Below, in pieces: positions 44,845-53,548 of a DNA stretch of 59,518 nt. Position 1 is the stretch's first letter, and every line of letters begins with the position of its first letter. Source of the DNA: Melioribacteraceae bacterium (lineage in GTDB: Bacteria > Bacteroidota > Ignavibacteria > Ignavibacteriales > Melioribacteraceae); assembly GCA_026983795.1 (NCBI GenBank), contig JALSTI010000127.1, forward strand, positions 1 through 59,518, read 5' to 3'. Made by a program: the position numbers and the translations under genes. Below the pieces are notes generated by a model. That model searched no databases, was not told where the DNA came from, and was given only the letters and a program-made list of their open reading frames with translations.

Positions 44845-46434
44845 TTAGACAATTGATTTTGGGAAAACTATGTAAACTTTAGTTCTTACATCTTTTTCGC
44901 TTTCTATAAAAATTTTGCCGTTTATTTTTGTAATAATTTCATTACATAAAATAAGTCCAAGTCCCGATCCTCTTTCTTTGTTTGTACCATACTTTATAAT
45001 TTGTTCGTCAGGCTTGAACAATCTTTTTAACTCCTCTTCATTCATTCCGATGCCGTGGTCTTCTATTGTTAATTCCACATTATCTTCCTGAAATTTTGCT
45101 TTAATTAAAACCCGGCTTCTGGGATAAGAAAATTTTATTGCGTTATCTAAAATTTCGCGTACTACTTTAGTTAAAATCGACTTATCGACAAATACATTTA
45201 CATGTTCGGGAATCCGGTTTTCCACAATTATATCTTTTGCTTTTGCAATCAAGCTAAGTTCGTTAACCACTTCATCAATTGTGAAAGTTAAATCCATCAT
45301 TTCGGTTTTAGCGCTAACGGAATCGACTTGCGATTTTGTCCAAAGTATTAAATCGTTTAAATTTTCGTAAGCATTTTTAACCGATTTTTGAATTTCCGCC
45401 AAATAAGATTTTTTTTCTTCATTTGAAAAATTATCAAACTCGTCTACCAATAAATCTGAAAATCCCATTAAAGTTGTAAACGGATTTCTCAAATCATGCG
45501 ATAGTATTGAAAATATTTTATCTTTGTTATGATTTCCGGATTCATTTATCTTTTGATGTTTAGCTTTTTCATTTATGCTCTTCACATTAACGATTTCTTC
45601 AATTACGCATATTACTCCGGCAATATTTCCGTTTGAATCATGAAAAATCGATTTATTCACCTTGATATTTTTGTTTTCCGCTCCTTGGCTGTCATTTATT
45701 TCACATTCATAAAATAAATCTTTTCCCGACCGTAAAATTTCCTTATCCGTATTTGCCTCGTGTTCCGCAAGATTTTTTTGGAAAACATCAAAAACCGTTT
45801 TCCCGAATATTTCATCAATCTTTTCGTTAAACATAACCTCAAATTTTTTATTACAACCCAAAAACAGTCCATCCGTGTTTTTGTAAAAAATTGCGTTAGG
45901 AATACTATCGATTAAAGTCCGTAAAAAATCTTTTTGATATTTGGTAATCGGTTCCGCATACAAATCCGTCTTTAACGGAACAAGCAATTCCAATATATGG
46001 TTTACCGAATCGCCGTCATCAGTAATTTTGAACCAATACGCATCAAAGCTCATAGCTCCGGCTTCGGCAGTAAGCAAAGTTTTCTCCAAATGTTTCGATT
46101 TATGAGAGCTGTTCAAAAATTCCTTGAGACTTTCGGATACTTCTTTTTGCTGTGCACTCAGTAATAAATCATTATCGGTTTTGGTTAATATTTCTTCTTC
46201 CTCAAAACCCAAAAGTTCAACTAATTTTTTATTTATCTTTATGGTTTTTCCGTCAGTTTGAAAAACCCTTAATCCAATTGCAGGATTGTTCCATATAATT
46301 TCAAATTCTTGATTCAGATAATTAAAATGGTTTGGCTTATTCTCGGTAAAGTTTCCGGATGAATTTGAGTGTAACTTTAATTTGCCTTCCGCTTCTGTTT
46401 CCGGGTTGATGGAAAAGATATTCTTTTGGTGCAT
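44845..46434 (-). CDS. Soluble two-PAS sensor histidine kinase
   Basis: 529 aa without membrane segments. Two PAS-like domains (about residues 45-155 and 168-285; the second has SIPNAIFYKNTDGLFLGCNKKF and NEKIDEIFGKTVFDVF), then HisKA with SILSHDLRNPFTT (H313) and HATPase_c (DHGIGM, ERGSGLGLILCNE). The catalytic part closely resembles that of the TPR kinase at 21503. The small membrane protein gene at 44546 follows 32 nt downstream. Candidate partners are the orphan receiver at 39154, but nothing proves it. A 9-bp inverted repeat lies just upstream of the start. Confidence 0.92.
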   Translation of the reverse strand: MHQKNIFSINPETEAEGKLKLHSNSSGNFTENKPNHFNYLNQEFEIIWNNPAIGLRVFQTDGKTIKINKKLVELLGFEEEEILTKTDNDLLLSAQQKEVSESLKEFLNSSHKSKHLEKTLLTAEAGAMSFDAYWFKITDDGDSVNHILELLVPLKTDLYAEPITKYQKDFLRTLIDSIPNAIFYKNTDGLFLGCNKKFEVMFNEKIDEIFGKTVFDVFQKNLAEHEANTDKEILRSGKDLFYECEINDSQGAENKNIKVNKSIFHDSNGNIAGVICVIEEIVNVKSINEKAKHQKINESGNHNKDKIFSILSHDLRNPFTTLMGFSDLLVDEFDNFSNEEKKSYLAEIQKSVKNAYENLNDLILWTKSQVDSVSAKTEMMDLTFTIDEVVNELSLIAKAKDIIVENRIPEHVNVFVDKSILTKVVREILDNAIKFSYPRSRVLIKAKFQEDNVELTIEDHGIGMNEEELKRLFKPDEQIIKYGTNKERGSGLGLILCNEIITKINGKIFIESEKDVRTKVYIVFPKSIV

Positions 46435-46971
46435 TATCAGTATCCGATAAAAAGTTAAAAATAGCCGACAGTTGATTATCGGATGCGGTATGAAAAATTT
46501 TATTAAATAACCGTAAAAAAAAATTTATATTCAATTATTGTCTCGATTTTTACTAATAAATGTTACAATCTGGGAAGCTTTATAGTATGTTTCCTATAAT
46601 ATCCAATGAAAATCCAACTTAATGAGTTTTATGCCGGGCAATTCTCAAACAACGATTTTTCATCCATGCATGGAAAAACTCTTTGTACGGATGCAACAAA
46701 ATTTGCATCCTAATATTTTTATGCTTCCTCTAACTATTTTATTTATAACAAGTTACAGTCACCGCATATAGAACGTCAACTTTTTTTGCTTTCCGCATTT
46801 TTCTCCTTTTTAAGCATGCAACTATAATGTGCTTATTTTGAAACCGAATTAAAGGATTAAGCGGGTAAAAAAATATTTTTATTTGGTACGATTAATGTTA
46901 TCTAAATCACAAAATTAAACGAATTAATTACTTATAATCTTTCTACTCACCGGGCTGCAAGGAGAAAAAAT
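46435..46971. other. 537-bp gene-free divergent promoter region
   Basis: Lies between the divergent kinase gene and the gene at 46972. It holds ATCCGATAA-N25-TTATCGGAT (46442-46484), the 12-bp palindrome TCCATGCATGGA (46663-46674), GGATGCAA-CAAAAT-TTGCATCC (46689-46710), and the CRP/FNR-type promoter at 46896-46938. No ORF longer than about 30 codons with a ribosome binding site is seen; a small RNA is possible but unsupported. Confidence 0.5.
46896..46938 (+). promoter_or_regulatory. CRP/FNR-type class II promoter of the 99-aa gene
   Basis: TGTTATCTAAATCACA (46896-46911) differs from TGTGA-N6-TCACA at one position. A perfect TATAAT (46933-46938) starts 21 bp after it, with no -35 hexamer. 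With a start at about 46945 the site centre is at -41.5, the class II activator geometry. The leader would be about 27 nt, containing AAGGAG. Confidence 0.7.
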
Positions 46972-47271
46972 ATGATTGAATTCAAAAACAACAAATCAAG
47001 TGTAGAAGATTTAAGTAACGAAAGTCTGTTTGTTGTAAAAGCTTTTTTGGAACGTACAAAAGGATACTTTTATCATAAAGAAATAAGAAGATTAGAAAGG
47101 ATTGAAAAAAAAGCAATCATATACGATTTGGAAAAATTTAAAGAAGCTAAAGAAAAAAGATACAGGCTGCGCAGAAGTAATGAAGATGACTGGTTCAATA
47201 ATTGGAAAGTTTACAAAGAAATTATCAATGAATTAAACAAAAGGAATTTATTAACGAAAATAGGGAACTAA
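46972..47271 (+). CDS. 99-aa charged hypothetical protein under a CRP/FNR-type promoter
   Basis: Soluble, strongly charged (Lys, Arg, Glu make up over a third), mostly helical by eye: ESLFVVKAFLERTKGYFYHKE, IRRLERIEKKAIIYDLEKFKEAKEKRYRLRR and NNWKVYKEIINELNKRNLL. No signal peptide, membrane helix, zinc motif or known family. AAGGAG lies 7 nt before ATG. The upstream CRP/FNR-type promoter is among the clearest in the window. The M23 peptidase gene begins 25 nt downstream and may be cotranscribed. Function cannot be assigned. Confidence 0.72.
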   Translation: MIEFKNNKSSVEDLSNESLFVVKAFLERTKGYFYHKEIRRLERIEKKAIIYDLEKFKEAKEKRYRLRRSNEDDWFNNWKVYKEIINELNKRNLLTKIGN

Positions 47272-47296
47272 AATTAGTTCAAAATTACTGAAACTG

Positions 47297-48259
47297 ATGA
47301 GTAAGAATTTTTACTACTATTCAAAAAAAGAACTGAAGTTTGTTCAGATTGAGAATTTTTATGTCAAATTCGGCATAACAGTCCTTTCATTAGCTATTCT
47401 TATAACGCTTTCAATATTTTTTACAGTTAATTTTTCCAATAAAGCCAATACCGGCAATTCTACCGAACTAATAGAAAGAAATACGGAATTAAAAACCGAG
47501 TTAACGCGTTTGCTTAATAAATATAATTCCCTTGAGCAAAAAGTTAAAGAAATTGATAACAAAAATAATGAATTGCGTCTAGCGGTTAACCTGCCGGTAA
47601 AAGAAACCGATGATAAAATCGGAGTCGGCGGTTCGTTATTCGAAAACGTAGATCCATTAAATACCAACGAAGAGAAAAAACTTTTGCTCTCTTTAGATAA
47701 TTTAGTCGATAAAATAGAAGCAAAAGTATCAAATGAAATAAACAATTACTCGGAAGTTAAACAAAAACTTACCGTAAACGAAAAACTGTACGAATCAATC
47801 CCGGCAATAAAACCGGTCGAGGCAAAATACGGAGACGGATTCGGGATGCGATTTCATCCGATATTGAAAATACGCAGAATGCATGCCGGCGTTGATTTTT
47901 TAGCTAATACGGGAACACCAGTTTATGCGCCCGGCGCGGGAAAAGTTATTTTTGTAGGCAGAATCGGCGGCTATGGTCTTACCATAAAAATCAAACATGG
48001 ATTCGGTTACACAACATTGTACGGTCATTTATCAAAAGTTAAAGTTAAAAGAAGGCAGTTTGTTAAACGCGGTGATTTGATAGCACTTTCGGGCAACAGC
48101 GGACGGTTGTCCACCGGCCCGCATCTTCATTACGAAGTTCGTTATAAAGGCGTTGCATTAAACCCGCGCTATTTTATTTACGACGATGTAGATCTTTTCG
48201 ATTATTTAGCCGCTCAAAAAAAAGTAAATAAAGAGAACCCGTTAACAAGTATAGACTAA
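47297..48259 (+). CDS. Membrane-anchored M23 (LytM-type) peptidoglycan peptidase
   Basis: 320 aa. Polar N-terminus, one transmembrane helix (about residues 24-46), a coiled coil (about 55-100), and a C-terminal peptidase M23 domain. Zinc ligands H196 and D200 (MHAGVD) and H278 (HLHYE) and the catalytic histidines H244 and H276 are in place, so it should be an active endopeptidase rather than an EnvC-type activator. The TM plus coiled coil plus M23 order is that of cell-shape or division hydrolases. The 3' end overlaps the convergent GMC oxidoreductase gene by 4 bp. Confidence 0.92.
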   Translation: MSKNFYYYSKKELKFVQIENFYVKFGITVLSLAILITLSIFFTVNFSNKANTGNSTELIERNTELKTELTRLLNKYNSLEQKVKEIDNKNNELRLAVNLPVKETDDKIGVGGSLFENVDPLNTNEEKKLLLSLDNLVDKIEAKVSNEINNYSEVKQKLTVNEKLYESIPAIKPVEAKYGDGFGMRFHPILKIRRMHAGVDFLANTGTPVYAPGAGKVIFVGRIGGYGLTIKIKHGFGYTTLYGHLSKVKVKRRQFVKRGDLIALSGNSGRLSTGPHLHYEVRYKGVALNPRYFIYDDVDLFDYLAAQKKVNKENPLTSID

Positions 48260-49824
48260 CCTTCCGGTTTAACCGGAATTTTACTCATTGCAAACTCTGT
48301 TATGGCAGTAATGGATAATGATGGATTTACACCTGGATTTGAAGAAATCATTGAACCGTCGCATACATACATATTTTTATATCCGAAAACTTTATTGTTT
48401 TTATCGATTACTCCTGAACCGGAATTTTCTCCCATTACGGCGCCGCCCAAAATATGAGCTGTTGTCGGAATCCCGGCTAACGTTTCTGTTAACAATACCA
48501 TCGGTTTACCATTTACAATCTCAGCATATTTCTCTGCTAAAAATTTTGCCTTTGGAATAAACGCAGTTGGAGCATTTCCCTCTTGCATGGAAGAACTTAA
48601 TCCAAAAAGACCTAATTTAAATTTTAACTTTGAATTAATTGTTTGCATGAAGAGTAATATTTGTGTCCGTTTGGACCAATTCCAAACAGTAAAAACTTTA
48701 AAATTTTTAATCGGATGAATCAACAAATCCCGGGCGATTTTCATAACTCTTATAAATACATTTTTACCTTCAACCATCGGCGACATTAAAATTCTCCAAA
48801 AACCGGAATTCGAACCGTAATGTACCGGCTCGAGTGAGGTATTTTCATCCGTCTTTAATATTGAACCTATTGCTACGCCGTCGGAAAAAGACTTGTCTTT
48901 ATCGAATGTAGTAATACCTATTAAACTCTCGGAATTAGTACGGATAAATTTACCAACAACGTCCGATAAATTTGGAAGCGAGGTCTTCTTTAATTTTAAT
49001 AAAAGTTTTACTGTTCCTAAAACTCCACCCGCAAAAATAATTCCTTTTGCAGTATAGTAGCCCTTTGCTTTGAAAAACTTTGTAGATGATCTCCAAAAAA
49101 CTTTATATCCTTCTTCACCGTTATTACCATCAAGCGGTCTAACGTCATAAACCTCCGATTCGGAAAATATTTTTACTCCGTTTTTCTCGGCCAAATAAAG
49201 ATAATTTTTATCCAATGTATTTTTTGAGTTATATCTACAACCCGTCATACATGCGCCGCAAAAGTTACAATCAACTCTTTCCGGGCCTTCGCCGTTGAAA
49301 TATGGATCCGGTTGAGAATTTCCCTTCCCGTTAAAATATACCGCAACGTTTGTTGGAGCGAAATATTCATTTCTTCCTATTTTAAAACCCAGTTTTTGCA
49401 AAGCTTTATCCCCTTCCGATAATTTAGGGTTTTGAGAAGCGCCAAGCATTCGTAAAGCAGTTCTATAATAAGGCATCAGCTCATTTTCCCAATCGGAAAG
49501 ATTTTTCCATGTACCCGAATTAAAAAAATCACTGTTCGGTACCGGCAGGGTATTAGCATAAACAAGCGATCCGCCGCCAACGCCAACGCCGGAAAGAATA
49601 GTAATATGCCGGAAAAAAGTTATTTTAAAAAAACCGTAAAATTTTAACAGAGGCGCCCAAAGCCATTTTTTTAAATTCCAATTCGTTTTGGGAAAATCAC
49701 CGGCGTTAAATCTTTTACCTTTCTCAATTACTAAAACTTTGTATCCTTTTTCTGATAATCTTAATGCAGAAACCGATCCTCCAAAGCCCGAACCGATAAT
49801 TATATAATCGTAGTCAATATTAAT
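48256..49824 (-). CDS. GMC-family FAD-dependent oxidoreductase with apparent ATT start
   Basis: The ORF track begins at 49476, but the reading frame continues upstream through the FAD-binding Rossmann motif IIIGSGFGGSVSALR and the GMC signature SGVGVGGGSLVYAN. No ATG, GTG or TTG occurs between the preceding in-frame TAA and this motif; ATT at 49824 (giving MNIDYDYIIIGSG) lies seven bases after AAGGGAG and is the best start, giving 522 aa. A cysteine-rich CNFCGACMTGCRYNSKNTLDK segment and the C-terminal NPSLSITA motif resemble cholesterol oxidase/GMC dehydrogenases. The substrate is unknown; an alcohol or sterol-like compound is possible. Transcribed divergently from etfB. Confidence 0.85.
   Translation of the reverse strand: MNIDYDYIIIGSGFGGSVSALRLSEKGYKVLVIEKGKRFNAGDFPKTNWNLKKWLWAPLLKFYGFFKITFFRHITILSGVGVGGGSLVYANTLPVPNSDFFNSGTWKNLSDWENELMPYYRTALRMLGASQNPKLSEGDKALQKLGFKIGRNEYFAPTNVAVYFNGKGNSQPDPYFNGEGPERVDCNFCGACMTGCRYNSKNTLDKNYLYLAEKNGVKIFSESEVYDVRPLDGNNGEEGYKVFWRSSTKFFKAKGYYTAKGIIFAGGVLGTVKLLLKLKKTSLPNLSDVVGKFIRTNSESLIGITTFDKDKSFSDGVAIGSILKTDENTSLEPVHYGSNSGFWRILMSPMVEGKNVFIRVMKIARDLLIHPIKNFKVFTVWNWSKRTQILLFMQTINSKLKFKLGLFGLSSSMQEGNAPTAFIPKAKFLAEKYAEIVNGKPMVLLTETLAGIPTTAHILGGAVMGENSGSGVIDKNNKVFGYKNMYVCDGSMISSNPGVNPSLSITAITEFAMSKIPVKPEG
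48260..48283 (+). terminator. Putative terminator after the M23 peptidase gene
   Basis: TTCCGGTT-T-AACCGGAA is a near-perfect palindrome (48262-48278) followed by TTTT on the plus strand, 2 nt after the stop codon. It lies within the last codons of the convergent GMC gene. Confidence 0.5.
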
Positions 49825-49994
49825 TGGGATGCTCCCTTTTTTGCAAGGAATTAAATATTTTATAGTTTAACAATTTGTTTTAGGTGATAAAATTATCCAG
49901 CAAAATTTCGCTGAATTATATTATATTTACTTATATAAAAATAAGAATTTATTAATAAAATCAACATAATCAATAACACTTTTCAGGAGGTACG

Positions 49995-50741
49995 ATGAAA
50001 ATTGCAGTTTGTGTTAATCACGTACCGGATACGGCTACAAAAGTTAAAATCGGAAGCGACGGGAAATCGATTGACCCTGCCGGAGTTACTTATGTAGTAA
50101 ATCCGTACGACGAGTTTGCTATTGAAGAAGCTTTAAAAACCAAAGAACAGTTGGGCGGCGAAGTTGTTGTGATAAGTCTTGGCAGCGATGCAAATAAAGA
50201 GTCAATTCGTAAAGCTCTTGCAATGGGTGCAGATTCTGCCGTTTTGTTAAAAGACAACAATTTCCGCGATTCTTTTGCTGTTGGAAAAGCTCTTGCCGCC
50301 GAAATAAAAAACCAAGGAGCCGAAATAGTATTTTTCGGTAAACAATCTGTTGACTATGACAACTCGGTTACCGGACAAATTACCGCCGAATTACTAGGTT
50401 ATAATTGTGTTACCGTGGTTGTCGATTTAAAAATTGACGGTGAAAAGGTTATAGCCGAGCGGGAAATTGAAGGCGGCAAAGAAGTTGTTGAAACCTCTTT
50501 TCCTGTTATTATTACTGCACAAAAAGGATTGAATGAACCTAGATATGCTTCTCTAAAGGGAATTATGGCGGCTAAAAGAAAAACGATTGAAGAAAAAGAC
50601 GCCGAACCTGCCGATAATTTCACCGAAATTATCGCAATGAAAAAACCGGCGCCTAAACAGCCCGGCAAAATTTTAGGTTCGGATGCAAGCGCCGTTCCCG
50701 AATTAATTCGTTTATTAAGAGAAGAAGCAAAAGTAATTTAA
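49995..50741 (+). CDS. etfB: Electron transfer flavoprotein subunit beta
   Basis: 248 aa. Adenine-nucleotide-binding alpha-hydrolase fold with signature AVCVNHVPDTATKVKIG, NPYDEFAIEEAL, IVFFGKQSVDYDNSVTGQ and the beta-specific AEREIEGGKEVVET...PRYASLKGIMAAKRK. EtfAB carries electrons from acyl-CoA dehydrogenases to the membrane quinone pool. AGGAGG is well placed before ATG. etfA follows after 11 nt. The beta-oxidation genes start 2 kb downstream on the opposite strand. Confidence 0.96.
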   Translation: MKIAVCVNHVPDTATKVKIGSDGKSIDPAGVTYVVNPYDEFAIEEALKTKEQLGGEVVVISLGSDANKESIRKALAMGADSAVLLKDNNFRDSFAVGKALAAEIKNQGAEIVFFGKQSVDYDNSVTGQITAELLGYNCVTVVVDLKIDGEKVIAEREIEGGKEVVETSFPVIITAQKGLNEPRYASLKGIMAAKRKTIEEKDAEPADNFTEIIAMKKPAPKQPGKILGSDASAVPELIRLLREEAKVI

Positions 50742-50752
50742 GGAGATTTAAA

Positions 50753-51724
50753 ATGGCAAATAAAATTTTAGCTGTACTTGAACAAAGAGATGGCAAATTA
50801 AAAAAGGTTTCTTTCGAAGTGGCTAAAACCGCTGCAGATATTGCTACAGAACTGGGCGCAACAGTTGAAGCAGTTGTACTTGGCAACGAAATTGAAAATT
50901 TGGAAAAGGTTGGTAATTACGGCGTAAAAAAAGTATTTCAATTAAAAAATACAGATTTGCAAAACTATTCCACATCTGCTTATACGCAAACATTAAGTAA
51001 TTTCATTGATGAAACCGGGGCAGATATTATCTTTTTCGGAAATACCGCATTAGGAAAAGATTTAGCGCCCCACGTTGCCGTTAAAATAAACGCCGGTTTG
51101 GGAATGGATTGTACACACTTGGAAATTTCCGGCGGTGAAATTATAGCCACACGTCCCGTATATGCGGGAAAAGCCTTGGTGGATATCAAACTCAACGGCG
51201 AAAAGAGAGTGTTTACGCTTAGGCCGAATGTTTTTAATCCCGGTGAACCGTCAAACGAAAGCGCAGAGGTTGAAGCAAAAGAAATACCGGAAGTTAATTT
51301 AAGCTCAAAAGTGATAGAAACTAAAAAATCGGAAGGAAAACTTGATGTTGCCGAAGCATCAATTATTGTGTCCGGCGGACGCGGTATGAAAGGTCCGGAA
51401 CATTTTCATTTGGTTGAAGAGCTGGCCGACTTATTAGGAGCCGCCGTCGGCGCTTCCCGCGCTGTGGTTGATGCCGGATGGCGACCGCATAGCGAACAAG
51501 TGGGACAAACCGGAAAAACCGTTTCGCCCAATCTTTACATTGCATTAGGTATTTCCGGAGCGATTCAACATCTTGCAGGAATGCGATCATCAAAGTATAT
51601 TGTTGCAGTTAATAAAGATCCTGATGCTCCAATTTTCGGCGTTGCCGATTACGGAATAACAGGCGATGTTTTTGAAGTTGTTCCTGCAATGATAGAAGAG
51701 ATTAAAAAACTGAAGCAAGGTTAG
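50753..51724 (+). CDS. etfA: Electron transfer flavoprotein subunit alpha
   Basis: 323 aa. N-terminal domain ([19 protein letters not shown]) and the FAD-binding C-terminal domain with [34 protein letters not shown] and [17 protein letters not shown] are all standard. AAGGAG lies before the ATG. The pair is closed by a strong hairpin at 51737-51762. No ETF-quinone oxidoreductase gene is in the window. Confidence 0.97.
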   Translation: MANKILAVLEQRDGKLKKVSFEVAKTAADIATELGATVEAVVLGNEIENLEKVGNYGVKKVFQLKNTDLQNYSTSAYTQTLSNFIDETGADIIFFGNTALGKDLAPHVAVKINAGLGMDCTHLEISGGEIIATRPVYAGKALVDIKLNGEKRVFTLRPNVFNPGEPSNESAEVEAKEIPEVNLSSKVIETKKSEGKLDVAEASIIVSGGRGMKGPEHFHLVEELADLLGAAVGASRAVVDAGWRPHSEQVGQTGKTVSPNLYIALGISGAIQHLAGMRSSKYIVAVNKDPDAPIFGVADYGITGDVFEVVPAMIEEIKKLKQG

Positions 51725-51736
51725 CATTAAAATTAT

Positions 51737-51762
51737 AAAGCCCAATTCTATATTGGGCTTTT
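51737..51762. terminator. Bidirectional terminator between etfA and the convergent exonuclease gene
   Basis: AAAGCCCAAT-TCTAT-ATTGGGCTTT, a perfect 10-bp stem with T/A runs on both sides. It starts 13 nt after the etfA stop; the stop codon of the minus-strand gene lies at its edge, so it can serve both transcripts. Confidence 0.92.
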
Positions 51763-52447
51763 AAATATTTAAATATTTGTCCCAAATTTTATAAAGTTCG
51801 TAAGTAGCTTTTATATCTTCACCGCAATAAACGGCAATATCTTTAATTCTGCCGGCTTTATATAATTCTTTCACTTCCATTCCCGTCACACCATGCGATT
51901 TAGGCGATTCGATTCCATAAGCGTTACAATAAAAATCCAAATTAAATTTTCTAATATTACCGTACAAAGTAAATTGGTCCAATAAATCGATATGCTTGGT
52001 AAGATTATATCTGTTTTGCAATAAATTTACGGACGGTTTCACTTTCAAAATGGATGACCTCAACATCAAAAACGGAATGTCAAAATTTCTGCCGTTAAAT
52101 GTAATTACCTGGTCAACTTTGGCAACAAAATTCCAGAAAGATTCCAGCAATTCCTTTTCCGAAGCGGACTCGTATTTAATCTTTTTTTCTTCAACGCTCC
52201 ACGATTCGCTCTCTCCTTCCATAAGTACTAACGAACCCTCCGTTTCTACATTTAACATACCTATAGCTACAACTTTTGCAGTGAACGGATAAAGGCTTAA
52301 ATACCTTTTCGATTGGTCGACTTTTTGTTTTTTGATTTGTTCGTCCGTTTCTTTTTCGGCATATCTTAAAATATATTCTTGTTGGGAGGAAGATAAGGTT
52401 TCGAAATCGTAACCCACGGTTTCAATATCGAAAATTAATCTTTTCAC
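51761..52447 (-). CDS. PolB-related 3'-5' exonuclease (DnaQ-like fold)
   Basis: 228 aa. Exonuclease motifs: Exo I DIETVG (D7, E9), Exo II FNGRNFDIPFL, and Exo III YCGEDIKATYELY, with HIDLLDQFTLYGN between. This matches the predicted 3'-5' exonuclease family related to the PolB proofreading domain (PF10108-like). Probably acts on single-stranded DNA or RNA ends in repair or RNA turnover; the exact substrate is not known. It is convergent with etfA. Confidence 0.87.
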   Translation of the reverse strand: MKRLIFDIETVGYDFETLSSSQQEYILRYAEKETDEQIKKQKVDQSKRYLSLYPFTAKVVAIGMLNVETEGSLVLMEGESESWSVEEKKIKYESASEKELLESFWNFVAKVDQVITFNGRNFDIPFLMLRSSILKVKPSVNLLQNRYNLTKHIDLLDQFTLYGNIRKFNLDFYCNAYGIESPKSHGVTGMEVKELYKAGRIKDIAVYCGEDIKATYELYKIWDKYLNI

Positions 52448-52534
52448 AATTTTCAGCTAATTATTAAATAATTCAAATATAAATTAGCATATAAAGTTAT
52501 ATATTTCAAGTATTTCTAATTAAATATCATTTTA

Positions 52535-53416
52535 TTACTTTTTTGATCTAATCATTTGTTCTATTTTATCCCACATTTCCGAAGGTACCATTTCCAAAAG
52601 GTTAAATTGGCCTGCACCTTTAAGCCATTCGCCTCCGTCAATTGTTACTACTTCTCCGTTAATGTAAGCCGAGTAATCCGAGATAAGATATGCCGCGAGA
52701 TTTGCCAATTCCTGATGTTCGCCCGCTCTTTTTAACGGAACTTTTTTTGCAAGATCAAACTTTTTGCTTAATTCGCCCGGGAACAATCTTTCCCAAGCAC
52801 CTTTAGTTGGAAATGGTCCCGGCGCTATTGCATTAAATCTAATTCCGTATTTCGCCCATTCGACCGCCAAAGAGCGGGTTAGCGCTAAAACTCCTGCTTT
52901 AGATACTGCGGATGGCACAACATACGCGGAACCGGTCCAAGCATAAGTAGTAACAATATTCAAGACCGCAGCATTTTGTTTTTCTTTTATCCAATATTTT
53001 CCAAATGCAAGTGTTGAATAATAAGTCCCCCGCAAAACAATGTTAACAATAATGTCAAATGCACGATGGGACAATCTTTCGGTAGGACTAATAAAATTTC
53101 CGGCGGCATTATTTACAAGAGCATTAACCTTTCCGAATTTTTGCAAAGATTGATTCAGAAGGTTTTCAACTTGAGCATAATCGGTAACATCACATTTTAC
53201 AGGCAAAACATAATTACCGGATATTTTTTCAATCTCTTCCGCGGTATTTTGCAGAACTTCAAATTTTCTACTTGCAATAACAACTTTAGCGCCTAACTGC
53301 GAAAAATATTTTGCCATTGCTTTTCCCAAACCCGTACCTCCGCCGGTAACCACAATCACTCTATCTTTTAACGAATTTTCTTTTAACATCGGTTGTGCAT
53401 ATGTTTGATTTACCAT
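52535..53416 (-). CDS. SDR-family 2,4-dienoyl-CoA reductase-like enzyme
   Basis: 293 aa. The NADP-type glycine loop VTGGGTGLGKAMAK, NNAAGNFISPTERLS and NAIAPGPFPTKGAWERLF are characteristic of peroxisomal/mitochondrial-type dienoyl-CoA reductases. The usual SDR catalytic Tyr is replaced (PSAVSKAG instead of YxxxK), as in the DECR branch, where a different Tyr/Lys arrangement is used. It would remove double bonds of polyunsaturated acyl-CoAs to feed beta-oxidation. It lies downstream of the acyl-CoA dehydrogenase gene but behind a terminator, so it has its own transcript. Confidence 0.85.
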   Translation of the reverse strand: MVNQTYAQPMLKENSLKDRVIVVTGGGTGLGKAMAKYFSQLGAKVVIASRKFEVLQNTAEEIEKISGNYVLPVKCDVTDYAQVENLLNQSLQKFGKVNALVNNAAGNFISPTERLSHRAFDIIVNIVLRGTYYSTLAFGKYWIKEKQNAAVLNIVTTYAWTGSAYVVPSAVSKAGVLALTRSLAVEWAKYGIRFNAIAPGPFPTKGAWERLFPGELSKKFDLAKKVPLKRAGEHQELANLAAYLISDYSAYINGEVVTIDGGEWLKGAGQFNLLEMVPSEMWDKIEQMIRSKK

Positions 53417-53492
53417 TTCACATCCTTAAATTTTGTTAACAATTAAACAAGTATAATTATAAAAATAAAACGACACAAGGAGCAAAAAACAA

Positions 53493-53519
53493 AAACCCAA
53501 CTATTTAAAAGTTGGGTTT
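53493..53519 (-). terminator. Terminator of the beta-oxidation operon
   Basis: AAACCCAACT and AGTTGGGTTT form perfect 10-bp arms with a 7-base loop; on the minus strand TTTTTGTTTTTTG follows. It lies about 30 nt past the acyl-CoA dehydrogenase stop. Confidence 0.92.
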
Positions 53520-53548
53520 GGAAAATTAAAATTCTTATACACGCTTAA

